NCBI RefSeq assembly: GCF_020514095.1
Contig: NZ_VTKY01000001.1
Span: 248,001 to 312,000, forward strand
Source: Synechococcus sp. MU1643
GTDB lineage: Bacteria > Cyanobacteriota > Cyanobacteriia > PCC-6307 > Cyanobiaceae
Length of the DNA stretch: 64,000 nt
Direction of reading: 5' to 3'
Part shown: positions 35,631 to 44,303 of the stretch, piece after piece
How the letters are laid out: every line of letters begins with the position of its first letter
How positions within the stretch are numbered: the stretch's first letter is position 1
Position numbers and translations under genes: made by a program
The notes under the pieces: generated by a model
Told to the model about the DNA's origin: nothing
Database searches by the model: none
The model's input: the letters and a program-made list of their open reading frames with translations, nothing else

Positions 35631-35912
35631 GTGAATTCCTTTGGTGTACTTGGCGATCTCTGCAGAGAGGCTGAATGGATTCAGCGGCGAATTCAATGTG
35701 CCAGTCGTTCAATTCAGTATTGCCAGCACGAGCAGCTAAAAGATCGTCTCGTTGCGGAGATATCTTTTTACCGTCATAGATGTTTGGCGATGCAAACAAC
35801 TTTGGCAGAGCTCAACAGTTTTCTTGATTCTGAATCTATACAGAAATATTTGTTAGAAGAATTGCTCTCTCGTTGTCTATTGACGATTCGGTTCCAACAT
35901 CGTGTTTTTTGA
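35631..35912 (+). CDS. Hypothetical helical protein
   Basis: GTG at 35631 gives 93 residues, rich in Leu, Gln, Arg and Cys in a helical pattern (REAEWIQRRIQCASRSIQYC). It directly follows the Crp-type regulator, so it may be co-expressed. No family recognised. Confidence 0.5.
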   Translation: MNSFGVLGDLCREAEWIQRRIQCASRSIQYCQHEQLKDRLVAEISFYRHRCLAMQTTLAELNSFLDSESIQKYLLEELLSRCLLTIRFQHRVF

Positions 35913-36082
35913 GCTTATGTTCTAATCTTGCAGTCCAGTCTATATGGCCATCTCATTTGAGCTTGCTGCCATAATAATGCTTTGTTAAATAAAGTATGCT
36001 TATAGCCTGAGGGCTTTTGGTAATTAGATTGACATTTCAAGTATTCTTTTCTCAAAAGTAGCTAAACAAAAACTTCTTAGAT

Positions 36083-36220
36083 TTAATCTGCTCTATAACT
36101 TGATCTTTTTATAAATTGCTCAAGTCGAGCATCACTTAAGATCAAGTGAAAAGCATCATTTGCCTCATTGTAATTCAAAGCATTCTTTAAAGTTCTACAT
36201 TGGTCTTCAGAGTTTGACAT
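36083..36220 (-). CDS. Possible 45-aa protein
   Basis: From ATG 36220 the frame reads MSNSEDQCRTLKNALNYNEA... with a plausible amphipathic helix. No ribosome-binding site is obvious. Its start codon shares the CATG palindrome with the rightward gene at 36219. Confidence 0.35.
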   Translation of the reverse strand: MSNSEDQCRTLKNALNYNEANDAFHLILSDARLEQFIKRSSYRAD

Positions 36221-36374
36221 GCTTGTTGGATCAGAAATCCTCGAAGAATTTATTGACCACTTAGAGCGTGACGACCTGGTTCGTCTCCGTTGGCTCAAAC
36301 GCATTCGTGAGACAGGATTTGATCAAGCACTCTCCGAATATCGCGAGTCTTTGAATATTCTGAGACATTCTTAG
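36219..36374 (+). CDS. Small charged protein, 51 aa
   Basis: ATG at 36219 opens a frame reading MLVGSEILEEFIDHLERDDL, then a basic segment and an acidic helix ending LNILRHS. The composition looks coding. No family recognised. Confidence 0.45.
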   Translation: MLVGSEILEEFIDHLERDDLVRLRWLKRIRETGFDQALSEYRESLNILRHS

Positions 36375-36417
36375 ATAAAATTTCTTATGGCGTATCCAGG
36401 TGAATGAGTTCTTCTGA

Positions 36418-36433
36418 TGTGATCTATCTCACC
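36418..36433. promoter_or_regulatory. CRP-type operator before isiB
   Basis: TGTGATCTATCTCACC fits the CRP consensus TGTGA-N6-TCACA with one mismatch at the last base. It lies 69 bp before the flavodoxin ATG. One of the Crp/Fnr-type regulators in the window may bind it; this is inference. Confidence 0.6.
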
Positions 36434-36501
36434 TGTAGTTGAAACAAGCTTTAATCGGGAATAAAGAGTATTTGCGATTCTTGTAGGGTGATTTCTTTTG
36501 C

Positions 36502-37011
36502 ATGACTTTCACCATTTTCTTTGCCACCTCTACGGGCAAAACTGAAGACGTGGCTGATCGACTGAAGGAGCTTCTTCCTGGTACAGAAGCGAAGGATGTC
36601 GACAACATTGATTCAATTGACGAGTTGGTTTCAGCTGAGTCGTTGATTTGTTGCGTTCCAACCTGGAATACCGGTGCTGACGAGGCAAGATCCGGAACAG
36701 CATGGGATGATCTAGTTCAGGAAATTCCAGATAAGGATTTTGCCGGAAAATCAGTTGCTATCGTTGGACTAGGCGATTCCTCCGGTTATTCCGATTTTTT
36801 CTGTGATGCTATGGAGGAATTGTATACGGCCTTCCTTCAATCTGGTGCCAAGTTGATCGGTAAGGTCTCCACAGAAGGGTACACCTATGATGAATCAAAG
36901 AGCGTTATTGACGGTAAGTTCTGCGGACTCGCAATCGATGAAGACAACGAGTCGGAATTAACGGATCAACGATTGCAAGCCTGGGTCCAGCAAATAAACG
37001 CGGAGTCTTGA
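36502..37011 (+). CDS. isiB: Flavodoxin
   Basis: The 169-residue long-chain flavodoxin has the FMN phosphate loop FFATSTGKTEDVAD at the N-terminus, the aromatic FMN loop VPTWNTGADEARSG, and VGLGDSSGYSDFFCDAM. It replaces ferredoxin as PSI electron acceptor when iron is low. A CRP-type site lies upstream, and a terminator follows. Confidence 0.95.
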   Translation: MTFTIFFATSTGKTEDVADRLKELLPGTEAKDVDNIDSIDELVSAESLICCVPTWNTGADEARSGTAWDDLVQEIPDKDFAGKSVAIVGLGDSSGYSDFFCDAMEELYTAFLQSGAKLIGKVSTEGYTYDESKSVIDGKFCGLAIDEDNESELTDQRLQAWVQQINAES

Positions 37012-37034
37012 ACCAAGTTGATTGCTGAACCATA

Positions 37035-37056
37035 AGCGCCCGAAAGGGCGCTTTTT
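37035..37056 (+). terminator. Terminator after isiB
   Basis: AGCGCCC/GGGCGCT with a 4-nt loop and five T. It sits between the convergent isiB and the thioredoxin-reductase-like gene. Confidence 0.85.
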
Positions 37057-38015
37057 CATCGATGGACCCAATCCACTCGAATGTCTTTACGCTGGTTCAG
37101 ATATTTATCAATTGCCATCGCTGCTATGCATCCATCAGCGCAAGCAACAACAGCTTGTTTAAAGGGTGTATTACGGATATCACCGATTGCCCAGACCCCT
37201 CCAAGATCTGTCATCATGTCGTTGTTAACTCGAATTCCACCATTCTGGTTGACCGGGATTTGTTCTTGTAGATAATCAGTGATAGGGAGTGAACCTGTGG
37301 AGTAGACAAAAGCACCTTGAACTTTGACGATTTGCTCTTCACCTTTTCCGGTTGATTGCACTATGACACTATTCACTCCTTGATCATCCCCTTGTATGGA
37401 GGTGACTCTTGTTCGCTTCCAGTGTTTTACTTTGTCTGATTCGAGAAGAATTTGTGCTTCTGGAGAGCTTACACTTGGCTTACTGTTAGTAATCCAATGA
37501 ACTGTTGATGCAAATTTTGTGAGTACAAGTGCCTCATCAATTGCTTCCTGATTTGAACCATAGACGGCTACGTCTTGGTTCTTATAAAAAGCTCCGTCAC
37601 AAGTTGCACAATAACTAACTCCTCTACCAAGAAATTCATTCTCACCGGGAAGTGTTGATGCTCTTCCCATTGCGCCCGTTGCTAGTACCAATGTCTTTCC
37701 GACGAATGTACCCTCTGGTGTGTAGACAGTCTTCTCAGAATCTGTCATGCTGATTCCATATACTTGAGCTTGCTTGTATTCTGCTCCATAGTTAATTGCT
37801 TGAGTTCTCATTGTTTTTAATAGCTGTTCACCTGAAGTATCTCCTTCTACTCCCGGATAGTTCGCAATTTTGTGAGTGATTGCAAGTGCACCAACAGCCT
37901 GATTTTTATCCAGGATAATTGTTGATATATTTGATCTTGCTGTATACAGTGCACACGAGCATCCTGCGGGCCCTCCACCAATGATAATTACGTCGAAGTT
38001 ATTCATCTGATTCAT
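37056..38015 (-). CDS. Thioredoxin-reductase-like flavoenzyme without NADPH motif
   Basis: The FAD site is intact (IIIGGGPAG near residues 10-18; late GD motif in VWAIGDIRN) and the redox pair is CATC (Cys136, Cys139). The second Rossmann loop, which in NADPH enzymes reads GxGxxA, is YGSNQEA at 152-158, and the HRR phosphate-binding motif is replaced by HWITNSK at 173-179. Known: ferredoxin-linked or pyridine-nucleotide-independent relatives exist in some bacteria and cyanobacteria. Inference: reductant may be the ferredoxin encoded 1.1 kb upstream on the same strand. The start overlaps the hydrolase stop by 4 bp. Confidence 0.85.
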   Translation of the reverse strand: MNQMNNFDVIIIGGGPAGCSCALYTARSNISTIILDKNQAVGALAITHKIANYPGVEGDTSGEQLLKTMRTQAINYGAEYKQAQVYGISMTDSEKTVYTPEGTFVGKTLVLATGAMGRASTLPGENEFLGRGVSYCATCDGAFYKNQDVAVYGSNQEAIDEALVLTKFASTVHWITNSKPSVSSPEAQILLESDKVKHWKRTRVTSIQGDDQGVNSVIVQSTGKGEEQIVKVQGAFVYSTGSLPITDYLQEQIPVNQNGGIRVNNDMMTDLGGVWAIGDIRNTPFKQAVVACADGCIAAMAIDKYLNQRKDIRVDWVHR

Positions 38016-38779
38016 GAATTGGCTTTACTAATACTTAGATTTTTGTAGTAATCAGGTGCAAGATCAAGACTTTTGTCTGGCACCATTTTGATAAATGATT
38101 CGATTATATTTGAGGTTTTACTCCATTCCGTAAATGGGAAGAAATGGCGTCCATTTGAAATTTTTTGGTAGCAGTCTCCAGGCTTTAGGTAGTGTCTCCA
38201 TCTGTCACAACTCTGTTCGTCAACAACAAAATCTTTTCCCCCGTTTATTACGAGTATGGGAACGTTGGCTTTATTTATATTCTCAATTTTTTCCCTCTTA
38301 ACGATAGACCCATGTACAAAATCATTGTCTAAACATCTTGCTAATAGTCTCGTCATAACACTTCTAACCTCCTCTGAATTTCCATTTACCAAAAGCTTAC
38401 TTAGATGATTTAAAATATGAAATCTGGAGCAGGGCAATTGGCTGCGCATACTCTGATAGTGACTAGTCCATTGATTTGTTGAATGGGTATCTACTGATAA
38501 CGCTGAAACCGAGGATATATTATTTGGATATTTTTGAGCGTACAAATATGCAATTGTACCGCTTATCCCGTGGCCAATGAGATGAACTGGTCTTGAAGTA
38601 TTATCTATTGTTTGCCTCAGTAGCCCGTGGACTGTATCAACATCACATGATTCGTCAAGATCATGTTCGAAGGACCATCTCTTGACTTTAAAATTCTGTC
38701 CTAGGCTCTGTGTTGTTCGTTTGAATAGGCAATACAGTGACGGTTGAAGATCTATCCAAAGTATATTGCTGTTTTTCAT
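38012..38779 (-). CDS. Alpha/beta hydrolase
   Basis: The nucleophile elbow is GHGISG (residues 69-74, Ser73), the acid is probably Asp in INGGKDFVVDE, and the His is in SNGRHFFPF. Substrate unknown. It is translationally coupled (ATGA) to the thioredoxin-reductase-like gene, which suggests a shared pathway. Confidence 0.8.
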   Translation of the reverse strand: MKNSNILWIDLQPSLYCLFKRTTQSLGQNFKVKRWSFEHDLDESCDVDTVHGLLRQTIDNTSRPVHLIGHGISGTIAYLYAQKYPNNISSVSALSVDTHSTNQWTSHYQSMRSQLPCSRFHILNHLSKLLVNGNSEEVRSVMTRLLARCLDNDFVHGSIVKREKIENINKANVPILVINGGKDFVVDEQSCDRWRHYLKPGDCYQKISNGRHFFPFTEWSKTSNIIESFIKMVPDKSLDLAPDYYKNLSISKANS

Positions 38780-38888
38780 CTGATTCTATTTTTCTTATCT
38801 TCTTATGCTTTTGATTATGTTCCCTCTCAGAGTAGACGTCCTGCTGTATTCTTTATCACATCTAAGCCGATCAGCTTTTATCTTTTGA

Positions 38889-39080
38889 TCAAGAAGAAAG
38901 CACAACTTTTCCGAGTCTGACTTGTTCTTTCATCCTTATAATCAACTTCCTTTCGATTGGGTCGGCTTTTGATTCGTACTTCAGCATGCTTTGATATGTA
39001 GTATCGCTTATTTTGTTGAAGCATGACGCATTAAGATACTGATCCACCAAGCTAATTTCCTTTTTCCTATGTGCTTTCAT
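38889..39080 (-). CDS. Small basic hypothetical protein
   Basis: A 63-residue charged helical product (MKAHRKKEISLVDQYLNASC) lies between the ferred oxin and hydrolase genes, 109 bp upstream of the latter and same strand. No family recognised. Confidence 0.5.
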   Translation of the reverse strand: MKAHRKKEISLVDQYLNASCFNKISDTTYQSMLKYESKADPIERKLIIRMKEQVRLGKVVLSS

Positions 39081-39110
39081 TAGTCGTGGATTTTTTCGCT
39101 TTATCTATTT

Positions 39111-39404
39111 TCACCAAAGCTCTTCTTCGCAATCAGTCTTTACGATCAAATTTGATGTTGCATAAGTTACGCATAGAAGTGAATAGCCTTCCTCCATTTG
39201 CTCATCATCGAGAAAACTTTGATCAGACTGGTCTACTGTTCCTTCAATAATCTTTCCCACGCATGTACTGCATGCCCCTGCTCTACATGAATAACTCATA
39301 TCAATTCCAGCTTGCTCTGCTGCTTCTAGAACGTATTCATCATCTGGACAATCAAAGTATTTGATTCCATCAGGCATCCTTAATTCGACCTTGAATGCAG
39401 GCAT
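39111..39404 (-). CDS. Plant-type [2Fe-2S] ferredoxin
   Basis: The 97-residue protein has the cluster ligands Cys40, Cys45, Cys48 and Cys78 ([11 protein letters not shown] ... LLCVTY). It is a PetF-type electron carrier. ATG at 39404 (MPAFKVEL) fits the family better than the extension to 39446. It heads a leftward group with the small protein, hydrolase and thioredoxin-reductase-like gene. Confidence 0.93.
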   Translation of the reverse strand: MPAFKVELRMPDGIKYFDCPDDEYVLEAAEQAGIDMSYSCRAGACSTCVGKIIEGTVDQSDQSFLDDEQMEEGYSLLCVTYATSNLIVKTDCEEELW

Positions 39405-39607
39405 CACTCCAATTAAAAACTTATGATAAACATTCTTAATTGTCACCGCGAATATATGTATCTTATACGTGCTTCATTGACTACATTTGAGATTGATCAC
39501 AGGCATGTATCGACCATGCTTTCATCATCATCACTAGTTACATCTAATCGATGCCTACCTCGAAATTATGATTCAATTTAAATATTATGAACTAAAGCCT
39601 TATTCTT

Positions 39608-39811
39608 ATGAATCCTATTTCAACCTCTAGAGTTTCGCACTATTTAGGGACTCCAAATGGTTGGCGTAAAAAGCGTCTGAAGATTGCATTGGCATTGCGG
39701 AACCAAGGGTGGTCCCACCGACTAATTGCTGAATATTTGGAAGTGTCACCTAAATCCTTGATGCGAGATATCAAATGTTTCGTAATTGATCCGCAGGGAT
39801 TAAATATTTGA
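39608..39811 (+). CDS. Small helix-turn-helix protein
   Basis: The 67-residue protein has a helix-turn-helix-like segment (ALALRNQGWSHRLIAEYLEVSPKSLMRDI). It is alone on the plus strand between ferredoxin and ferritin and could be a small regulator; no known family. Confidence 0.55.
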   Translation: MNPISTSRVSHYLGTPNGWRKKRLKIALALRNQGWSHRLIAEYLEVSPKSLMRDIKCFVIDPQGLNI

Positions 39812-39854
39812 TTTCGCAATATTTATACGTATTGATAAACTATTCGTTACTGCT

Positions 39855-40445
39855 TTAGACCTGCCCTTGTAGGGAAGCAGGTTTATTGTTGCCTTGTTCC
39901 AATTCGTTGTCGATGATCAACAAGGCTGTTGCTTGATTGTCTGCAAACTTCACTCGTCCCAGCAGGTGAGCAAATTCGTGCTCTGAATGAGTTTGCATTT
40001 CTACCATTGGGTCGAGGAACACTGTTGTACGTGTATCATTCACTCTTTCTGCCATGGAATAGAGCTGCTGCAACGAGGTTGTGACATCAACTTCCATTTG
40101 GAATGCCGAAGCCATGACATCTGCAGGTGAAGTCCAGTTTTGGAATGGAGCATCGACTGCTTTTAGAGCAACACTTTGTCCCCTCGCAATGATGTATTCC
40201 GCGAACTTTGCAGCATGCTTGTGCTCGCTACTTGATTCATCTCGGAAGAAACTTGAAAATCCTCTCAATTCACGTTCTGCAAACCAGATTGCTGCGGCAA
40301 AATAGGAGGCATGGGCTTGCCTCTCCATGTTGAGATGGTCTTGTATGGCGTTCAGTAGTTCAGAGTCGATCCCTTCTGCAATTGCCCGACCTGATGGGCC
40401 GCAAGCGATAGACGAAGCGGGACTTGAGTTGGTTGTGCTCAGCAT
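39855..40445 (-). CDS. Ferritin
   Basis: The four-helix ferritin-like protein shows LLNAIQDHLNMERQAHASYFAAAIWFAERELRG with the Glu and His ferroxidase ligands, then SSEHKHAAKFAEYI and MVEMQTHSEHEFAHLLGRV. It oxidises and stores iron. A Fur-like box lies 80 bp before the start. Confidence 0.9.
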   Translation of the reverse strand: MLSTTNSSPASSIACGPSGRAIAEGIDSELLNAIQDHLNMERQAHASYFAAAIWFAERELRGFSSFFRDESSSEHKHAAKFAEYIIARGQSVALKAVDAPFQNWTSPADVMASAFQMEVDVTTSLQQLYSMAERVNDTRTTVFLDPMVEMQTHSEHEFAHLLGRVKFADNQATALLIIDNELEQGNNKPASLQGQV

Positions 40446-40524
40446 TTTTTACCTGTCGATGTCCAAATGATACGCATAGACAGATCGGTGCGCTTGATTG
40501 GTGTGTTGATTGCACCAAGTTAAA

Positions 40525-40539
40525 TGAGAGTCATTATCA
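40525..40539. promoter_or_regulatory. Fur-like operator before ferritin
   Basis: TGAGAGTCATTATCA matches the 7-1-7 Fur pattern with two or three mismatches. It sits between the futA stop and the ferritin start, so the ferritin gene is the likely target. Confidence 0.6.
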
Positions 40540-40588
40540 AAAGCTTTTAATTCCGTATTCCGTTCAACTTATCGTTAATCCCTGTAGG

Positions 40589-41593
40589 TCAACGCCAGCC
40601 AGCATTTGCCATCACTTTGATTGCGTCTTTCTGTGTTGCGCCAAGAGCACTAATTGAAATATTGTCTGGCGTAAATGTCCCAAATGCTTTCAATTCCTTT
40701 GATGTCCCAAGGTTGTTTAGCGGATATTCAAAGGTTGGGTCTGCAATTAGACGACTACCTTTTGGTGACGAAATAAACTCAATGAATTTAATCGCCTCCG
40801 CTTTGTTTTTTGCTGAATTTGCAACTCCTGCGGCACTGATATTCACATGGGCTGGATTAGGCATGACCAATTTAATATTTGACGTTACATTCTGATCATC
40901 CTTCCCACTCGAACCTGCCTGCATTCGTGCCAGATAATAATGATTGACTAGCCCGACTCCACACTTACCTTGTCCAACTGCACGAATCAGTGATACATCA
41001 CCACCGAAGTAAGGCTGACTTACATTTCTGACCATCCCTTTGACCCAAGCTGAAGCAGCAGTTTCACCCTTCAATATGATTTGATCGGCTACAAGTGATT
41101 GATTGTAGACGTTTTTCCTTTTGCGCAAACAGACTTTTCCTTTGAGAACTGGATTTGCAAGATCGGAATACGTTTTAATCGTATTTGGATCCACGATTTT
41201 AGGATTTACAATGATTGCTCTAACTCGCCTTGTGAAGCCAAACCACCGATTTAATGGATCCCGATAACGTGAGGGTACATTCGTCTGAAGTTCTTTAGAG
41301 GGTACGGGTTGCAGAAGACCAGCCTCCGCAGCATTGTTGATTCTCGCTGCATCAACCAATAAGATCACGTCCGCATTTGAATACTTTCCCTCTCGTTTAA
41401 GACGTTCAACAAGTGATATCCCTGTGGCCTCGATCAGTCTTACTTTGATTCCAGTCTCTTTACTAAATTGTTTGTAGGCTTTCCGATCAGTGTTGTAATG
41501 CCGCCCTGAGTAAACCCTTACTTCCTTTGCCTCTACTGAAGGTATGGCAGCAAATGGTGCCACTAAACTCAGCGCCACAAGGAACCTAACCAT
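40589..41593 (-). CDS. Iron(III)-binding ABC transporter protein IdiA/FutA
   Basis: A signal peptide (ending VEA, about residue 22) precedes a family-1 binding protein starting KEVRVYSGRHYNTDRKAYKQF. Matches to FutA/IdiA run throughout, including NADVILLVDAARINNAAEAGLL and the Tyr-rich iron site (YFGGD, NHYYLAR). No permease or ATPase gene is adjacent. Confidence 0.92.
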   Translation of the reverse strand: MVRFLVALSLVAPFAAIPSVEAKEVRVYSGRHYNTDRKAYKQFSKETGIKVRLIEATGISLVERLKREGKYSNADVILLVDAARINNAAEAGLLQPVPSKELQTNVPSRYRDPLNRWFGFTRRVRAIIVNPKIVDPNTIKTYSDLANPVLKGKVCLRKRKNVYNQSLVADQIILKGETAASAWVKGMVRNVSQPYFGGDVSLIRAVGQGKCGVGLVNHYYLARMQAGSSGKDDQNVTSNIKLVMPNPAHVNISAAGVANSAKNKAEAIKFIEFISSPKGSRLIADPTFEYPLNNLGTSKELKAFGTFTPDNISISALGATQKDAIKVMANAGWR

Positions 41594-41706
41594 GTCTCTA
41601 GACTAAGTTCTTTTATACTAATCCAGCGATTCACTCTGTCAGTTGTGTTTGATGGTTCGTTTTGTAGCATTTGTTAAAGGCTTTTATCCTTGAGACTCTT
41701 TGAACG

Positions 41707-42375
41707 ATGGATTTTCTGACGCATTCTCTTTTGCCTCTTCCTGCAGTTCGTGACTTTCAGCAGCGCCTTAGTGCTCCCAACCTTCCCTGGCGAGATGGTC
41801 GATTGACCGCAGGTGATCATGCTGCACTGGTGAAGAATAATCATCAGCTTGATCCAAATGCTGAGCTCACTCTTGCGATTAGTAATTGCATTACTTCAGC
41901 TGTTACGAGCGATCCCCTGATCAAAAGTTTTTCACTTGTTCGCAAGGTCCACAGCTTGTTGGTTTCTAGATCCAGTGCTGGTGATTCTTATGGATGGCAC
42001 GTTGATAATCCTTTCTCACGTCATGGTCGTCGGGATTTGTCTTTTACCTGTTTTCTGAGTGATGAAGACACCTATGAGGGTGGATCTTTAATGATCCAAA
42101 GCGGTGGGGAGGAAACAAAGGAATTTCGATTGCCTTCTGGTCAAATCGTCATTTATCCGTCCTCTACGCTCCATTGTGTTGAACCGGTTTTGAGCGGTGT
42201 CCGTTATGTTTGCGTTGGCTGGATTGAGAGCTATGTCAAGGTTCCTGACGACCGCTCGATTTTGTTCAATATAGATGCCGGAGCGCGTGGTTTGTTGGCA
42301 CGCTATGGCCGATCCGATGAACTTGATCTGATTTTCCAGAGTTACTCGAATGCTGTTCGCCGACTTTCGAGCTGA
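41707..42375 (+). CDS. PKHD-type 2-oxoglutarate/Fe(II) dioxygenase
   Basis: The iron triad is His98, Asp100 (GWHVDNPF) and His156 (STLHCVEPV), with Arg166 for 2-oxoglutarate. Length (222 aa) and order match PiuC/YbiX-type hydroxylases, which in other bacteria are co-regulated with iron uptake. It is divergent from futA, 113 bp apart. Confidence 0.88.
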   Translation: MDFLTHSLLPLPAVRDFQQRLSAPNLPWRDGRLTAGDHAALVKNNHQLDPNAELTLAISNCITSAVTSDPLIKSFSLVRKVHSLLVSRSSAGDSYGWHVDNPFSRHGRRDLSFTCFLSDEDTYEGGSLMIQSGGEETKEFRLPSGQIVIYPSSTLHCVEPVLSGVRYVCVGWIESYVKVPDDRSILFNIDAGARGLLARYGRSDELDLIFQSYSNAVRRLSS

Positions 42376-42454
42376 CTTGTATATTTTGATATAGTCCTTA
42401 TTTGTATTTCCTGCCCTTATCTTTCCTACAATCGGATCAGTTCAAATTTATTTC

Positions 42455-42679
42455 ATGCCAAAGCCTTCTGCTATTTCAGTTTTCGTCGCTGCGACCTCAC
42501 TTCTTGTTGCGTCTGCACCAGCCTTGCATGCTCAGGATGCAGGAGGTCTTAAGGAATGGACTACAGATCAAGCTGTTGATGAGGAAAGTATTTTGGACGC
42601 TGATGCTGCTGCTTTAAAGAAAAAGGCTGAGCAAGAAGATATCTGCGTCCCTATTGGAGAGGGCGAGAACTGCTGGTGA
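42455..42679 (+). CDS. Small secreted protein with terminal Cys pair
   Basis: A signal peptide ends near residue 26 (ALHA), followed by an acidic mature part and DICVPIGEGENCW at the end, so a disulfide loop is possible. The gene is followed by a terminator. No family recognised. Confidence 0.65.
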   Translation: MPKPSAISVFVAATSLLVASAPALHAQDAGGLKEWTTDQAVDEESILDADAAALKKKAEQEDICVPIGEGENCW

Positions 42680-42699
42680 CTTCAATCCTTTTTTAGATT

Positions 42700-42722
42700 A
42701 AGGGGGCATTTGCCCCCTTTCT
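42700..42722 (+). terminator. Terminator after small secreted protein
   Basis: GGGGGCA/TGCCCCC inverted repeat followed by TTTCTTTT. Confidence 0.8.
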
Positions 42723-42728
42723 TTTGCT

Positions 42729-42754
42729 AAAAAAAAAGCGCCCCGAAAGGCGCC
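42729..42754 (-). terminator. Terminator after the second porin (minus strand)
   Basis: GCGCC/GGCGC stem with a run of nine A on the plus strand to its left, so a T run on the leftward transcript. Confidence 0.8.
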
Positions 42755-42773
42755 TGTATTGTTCACTAAAGGA

Positions 42774-44303
42774 TCAGAATTTGAAGGTGGTTTTGATCAA
42801 GCCACCAAGGCGGTTTGAACCATCAACAGCTGCTGCACCATCAGCATCTTCAATCCAGAAGATTGCAGGAGTTACAGTGATGTTGTCAGAGACTTGGTAG
42901 TCATAGTAGGCCTCGATGGCGAAGTTTTCGTCATCGGGGGCACTGTCACCTTTCATTTCTGTTGCATAGCTGGAGTAGCTGCCGAAAGCTACACCCAGCT
43001 TATTTCCATCAATGAAGGCATCCTTCCAATTGAGGCCAACCATCCAGCCGAAGCTTTCTTCGACTTGACCATTGGCTTTAGCATCATTGAACCCGAAATC
43101 GATGCCTGCGCTGACAGTAGGCATCAGGCCCGAATCTTCTGGTGACCAGTAGCCGCGAATGCCGAATGCATTCAGTGCCGCGTCATCCTTGTTAACTGCA
43201 GGAGTCGAGTAACCTTCTGCAGGATCTGATCCTTGCTCACCTTGTTTGTGAGCGTACAGACCTGAGATGTACCACTTCCTGTTTCCGTAGCCGATTTGGC
43301 TCAGGAACAGGCCGTCGGTATCTTCACCAAACAGACCTTTCTTGGAAGAAGAGCTAGCACCCTCGTTTCCATCAGCTACGTAGCTGATGGCAGCATTCCA
43401 AGCTGCTTCTCCAGGAGCTACATTTTGACGCCATTGGATGCCAGCACCTTGACCAGTACTTGCGCCCATTGTGATGCCATAACCACCCAGTTTGAAGGCC
43501 TTGAGGATTGGCTTATAGCGAGTAGGTGTTTCCACCATGTAGTAGTTCTCGACCAATGCACCTACCGTGACTTTGAACTCGTCACCGACAGGGAAGGTGT
43601 ACCAAAGTTTGTCAACTTTGAGTGAATTCGTGCCTGATTTTGCGTCTGACAGGTATGAGTTGTCCTGCGTCCACACATTGGACATGTTGCCCGTACGAAT
43701 ACGGGTGTACAGCAGATCCTTGCCGGTAAATGTTGTGTTCAGATTCAGTGTGTAGCGATAAGAGAACGAAGTAGCGTCGTCTTCGCACTCACCCGCCTTC
43801 GCTGCATTGCAGTCATCCCGATCTTCATAGGAGACAGCACCAATGAAGAAATCGGCTTGCCCCTTGAGCTTGGTGGTGGTGGAGAACTGGGTTGCTTCCA
43901 GTTCGCCAACGCGGGCCTCGAGGCCGTCAACGCGACCCTTGATGATGGCCAGCTCGGTTTCGAACTCAGCCATCAGGCGACGCAGCTCGTCGGTCACTTC
44001 GGTGACGCGATCGAGACAGGCGTTCAGCAGGGCAGCCGCTTCGTAGCGGGTCATGGCACGGTTGCCACGGAAGGTGCCGTTGGGGTAACCGGCGACGCAG
44101 CCGTAGGTCTCAACCAAACCAGCCAAAGCCTGATAGGCCCAGTCGGTGGGGTAGACGTCGGAGAACTGGGAGACGCTGGTTACCTGATCAGCGGAAGCCG
44201 CGTAATCAGAAACGCCGTTGATGTTCAGCTCGGCGGCATTGGCGCCGGTGGCCAGAAGGCCAAGGGCGGCAGGAGCCACCAGCAGTTGCTGGAAAAGCTT
44301 CAT
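42774..44303 (-). CDS. SLH-containing OprB-like porin
   Basis: Signal peptide (ending NAA), SLH domain, coiled coil and barrel ending IKTTFKF. The first 150 residues are almost the same as in the porin at 28.0 kb, and their coding DNA is GC-rich; past that point the sequence differs completely and is AT-richer, as in the island around it. It lies among iron-stress genes, so it may serve nutrient entry under low iron; specificity unknown. Confidence 0.88.
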   Translation of the reverse strand: MKLFQQLLVAPAALGLLATGANAAELNINGVSDYAASADQVTSVSQFSDVYPTDWAYQALAGLVETYGCVAGYPNGTFRGNRAMTRYEAAALLNACLDRVTEVTDELRRLMAEFETELAIIKGRVDGLEARVGELEATQFSTTTKLKGQADFFIGAVSYEDRDDCNAAKAGECEDDATSFSYRYTLNLNTTFTGKDLLYTRIRTGNMSNVWTQDNSYLSDAKSGTNSLKVDKLWYTFPVGDEFKVTVGALVENYYMVETPTRYKPILKAFKLGGYGITMGASTGQGAGIQWRQNVAPGEAAWNAAISYVADGNEGASSSSKKGLFGEDTDGLFLSQIGYGNRKWYISGLYAHKQGEQGSDPAEGYSTPAVNKDDAALNAFGIRGYWSPEDSGLMPTVSAGIDFGFNDAKANGQVEESFGWMVGLNWKDAFIDGNKLGVAFGSYSSYATEMKGDSAPDDENFAIEAYYDYQVSDNITVTPAIFWIEDADGAAAVDGSNRLGGLIKTTFKF

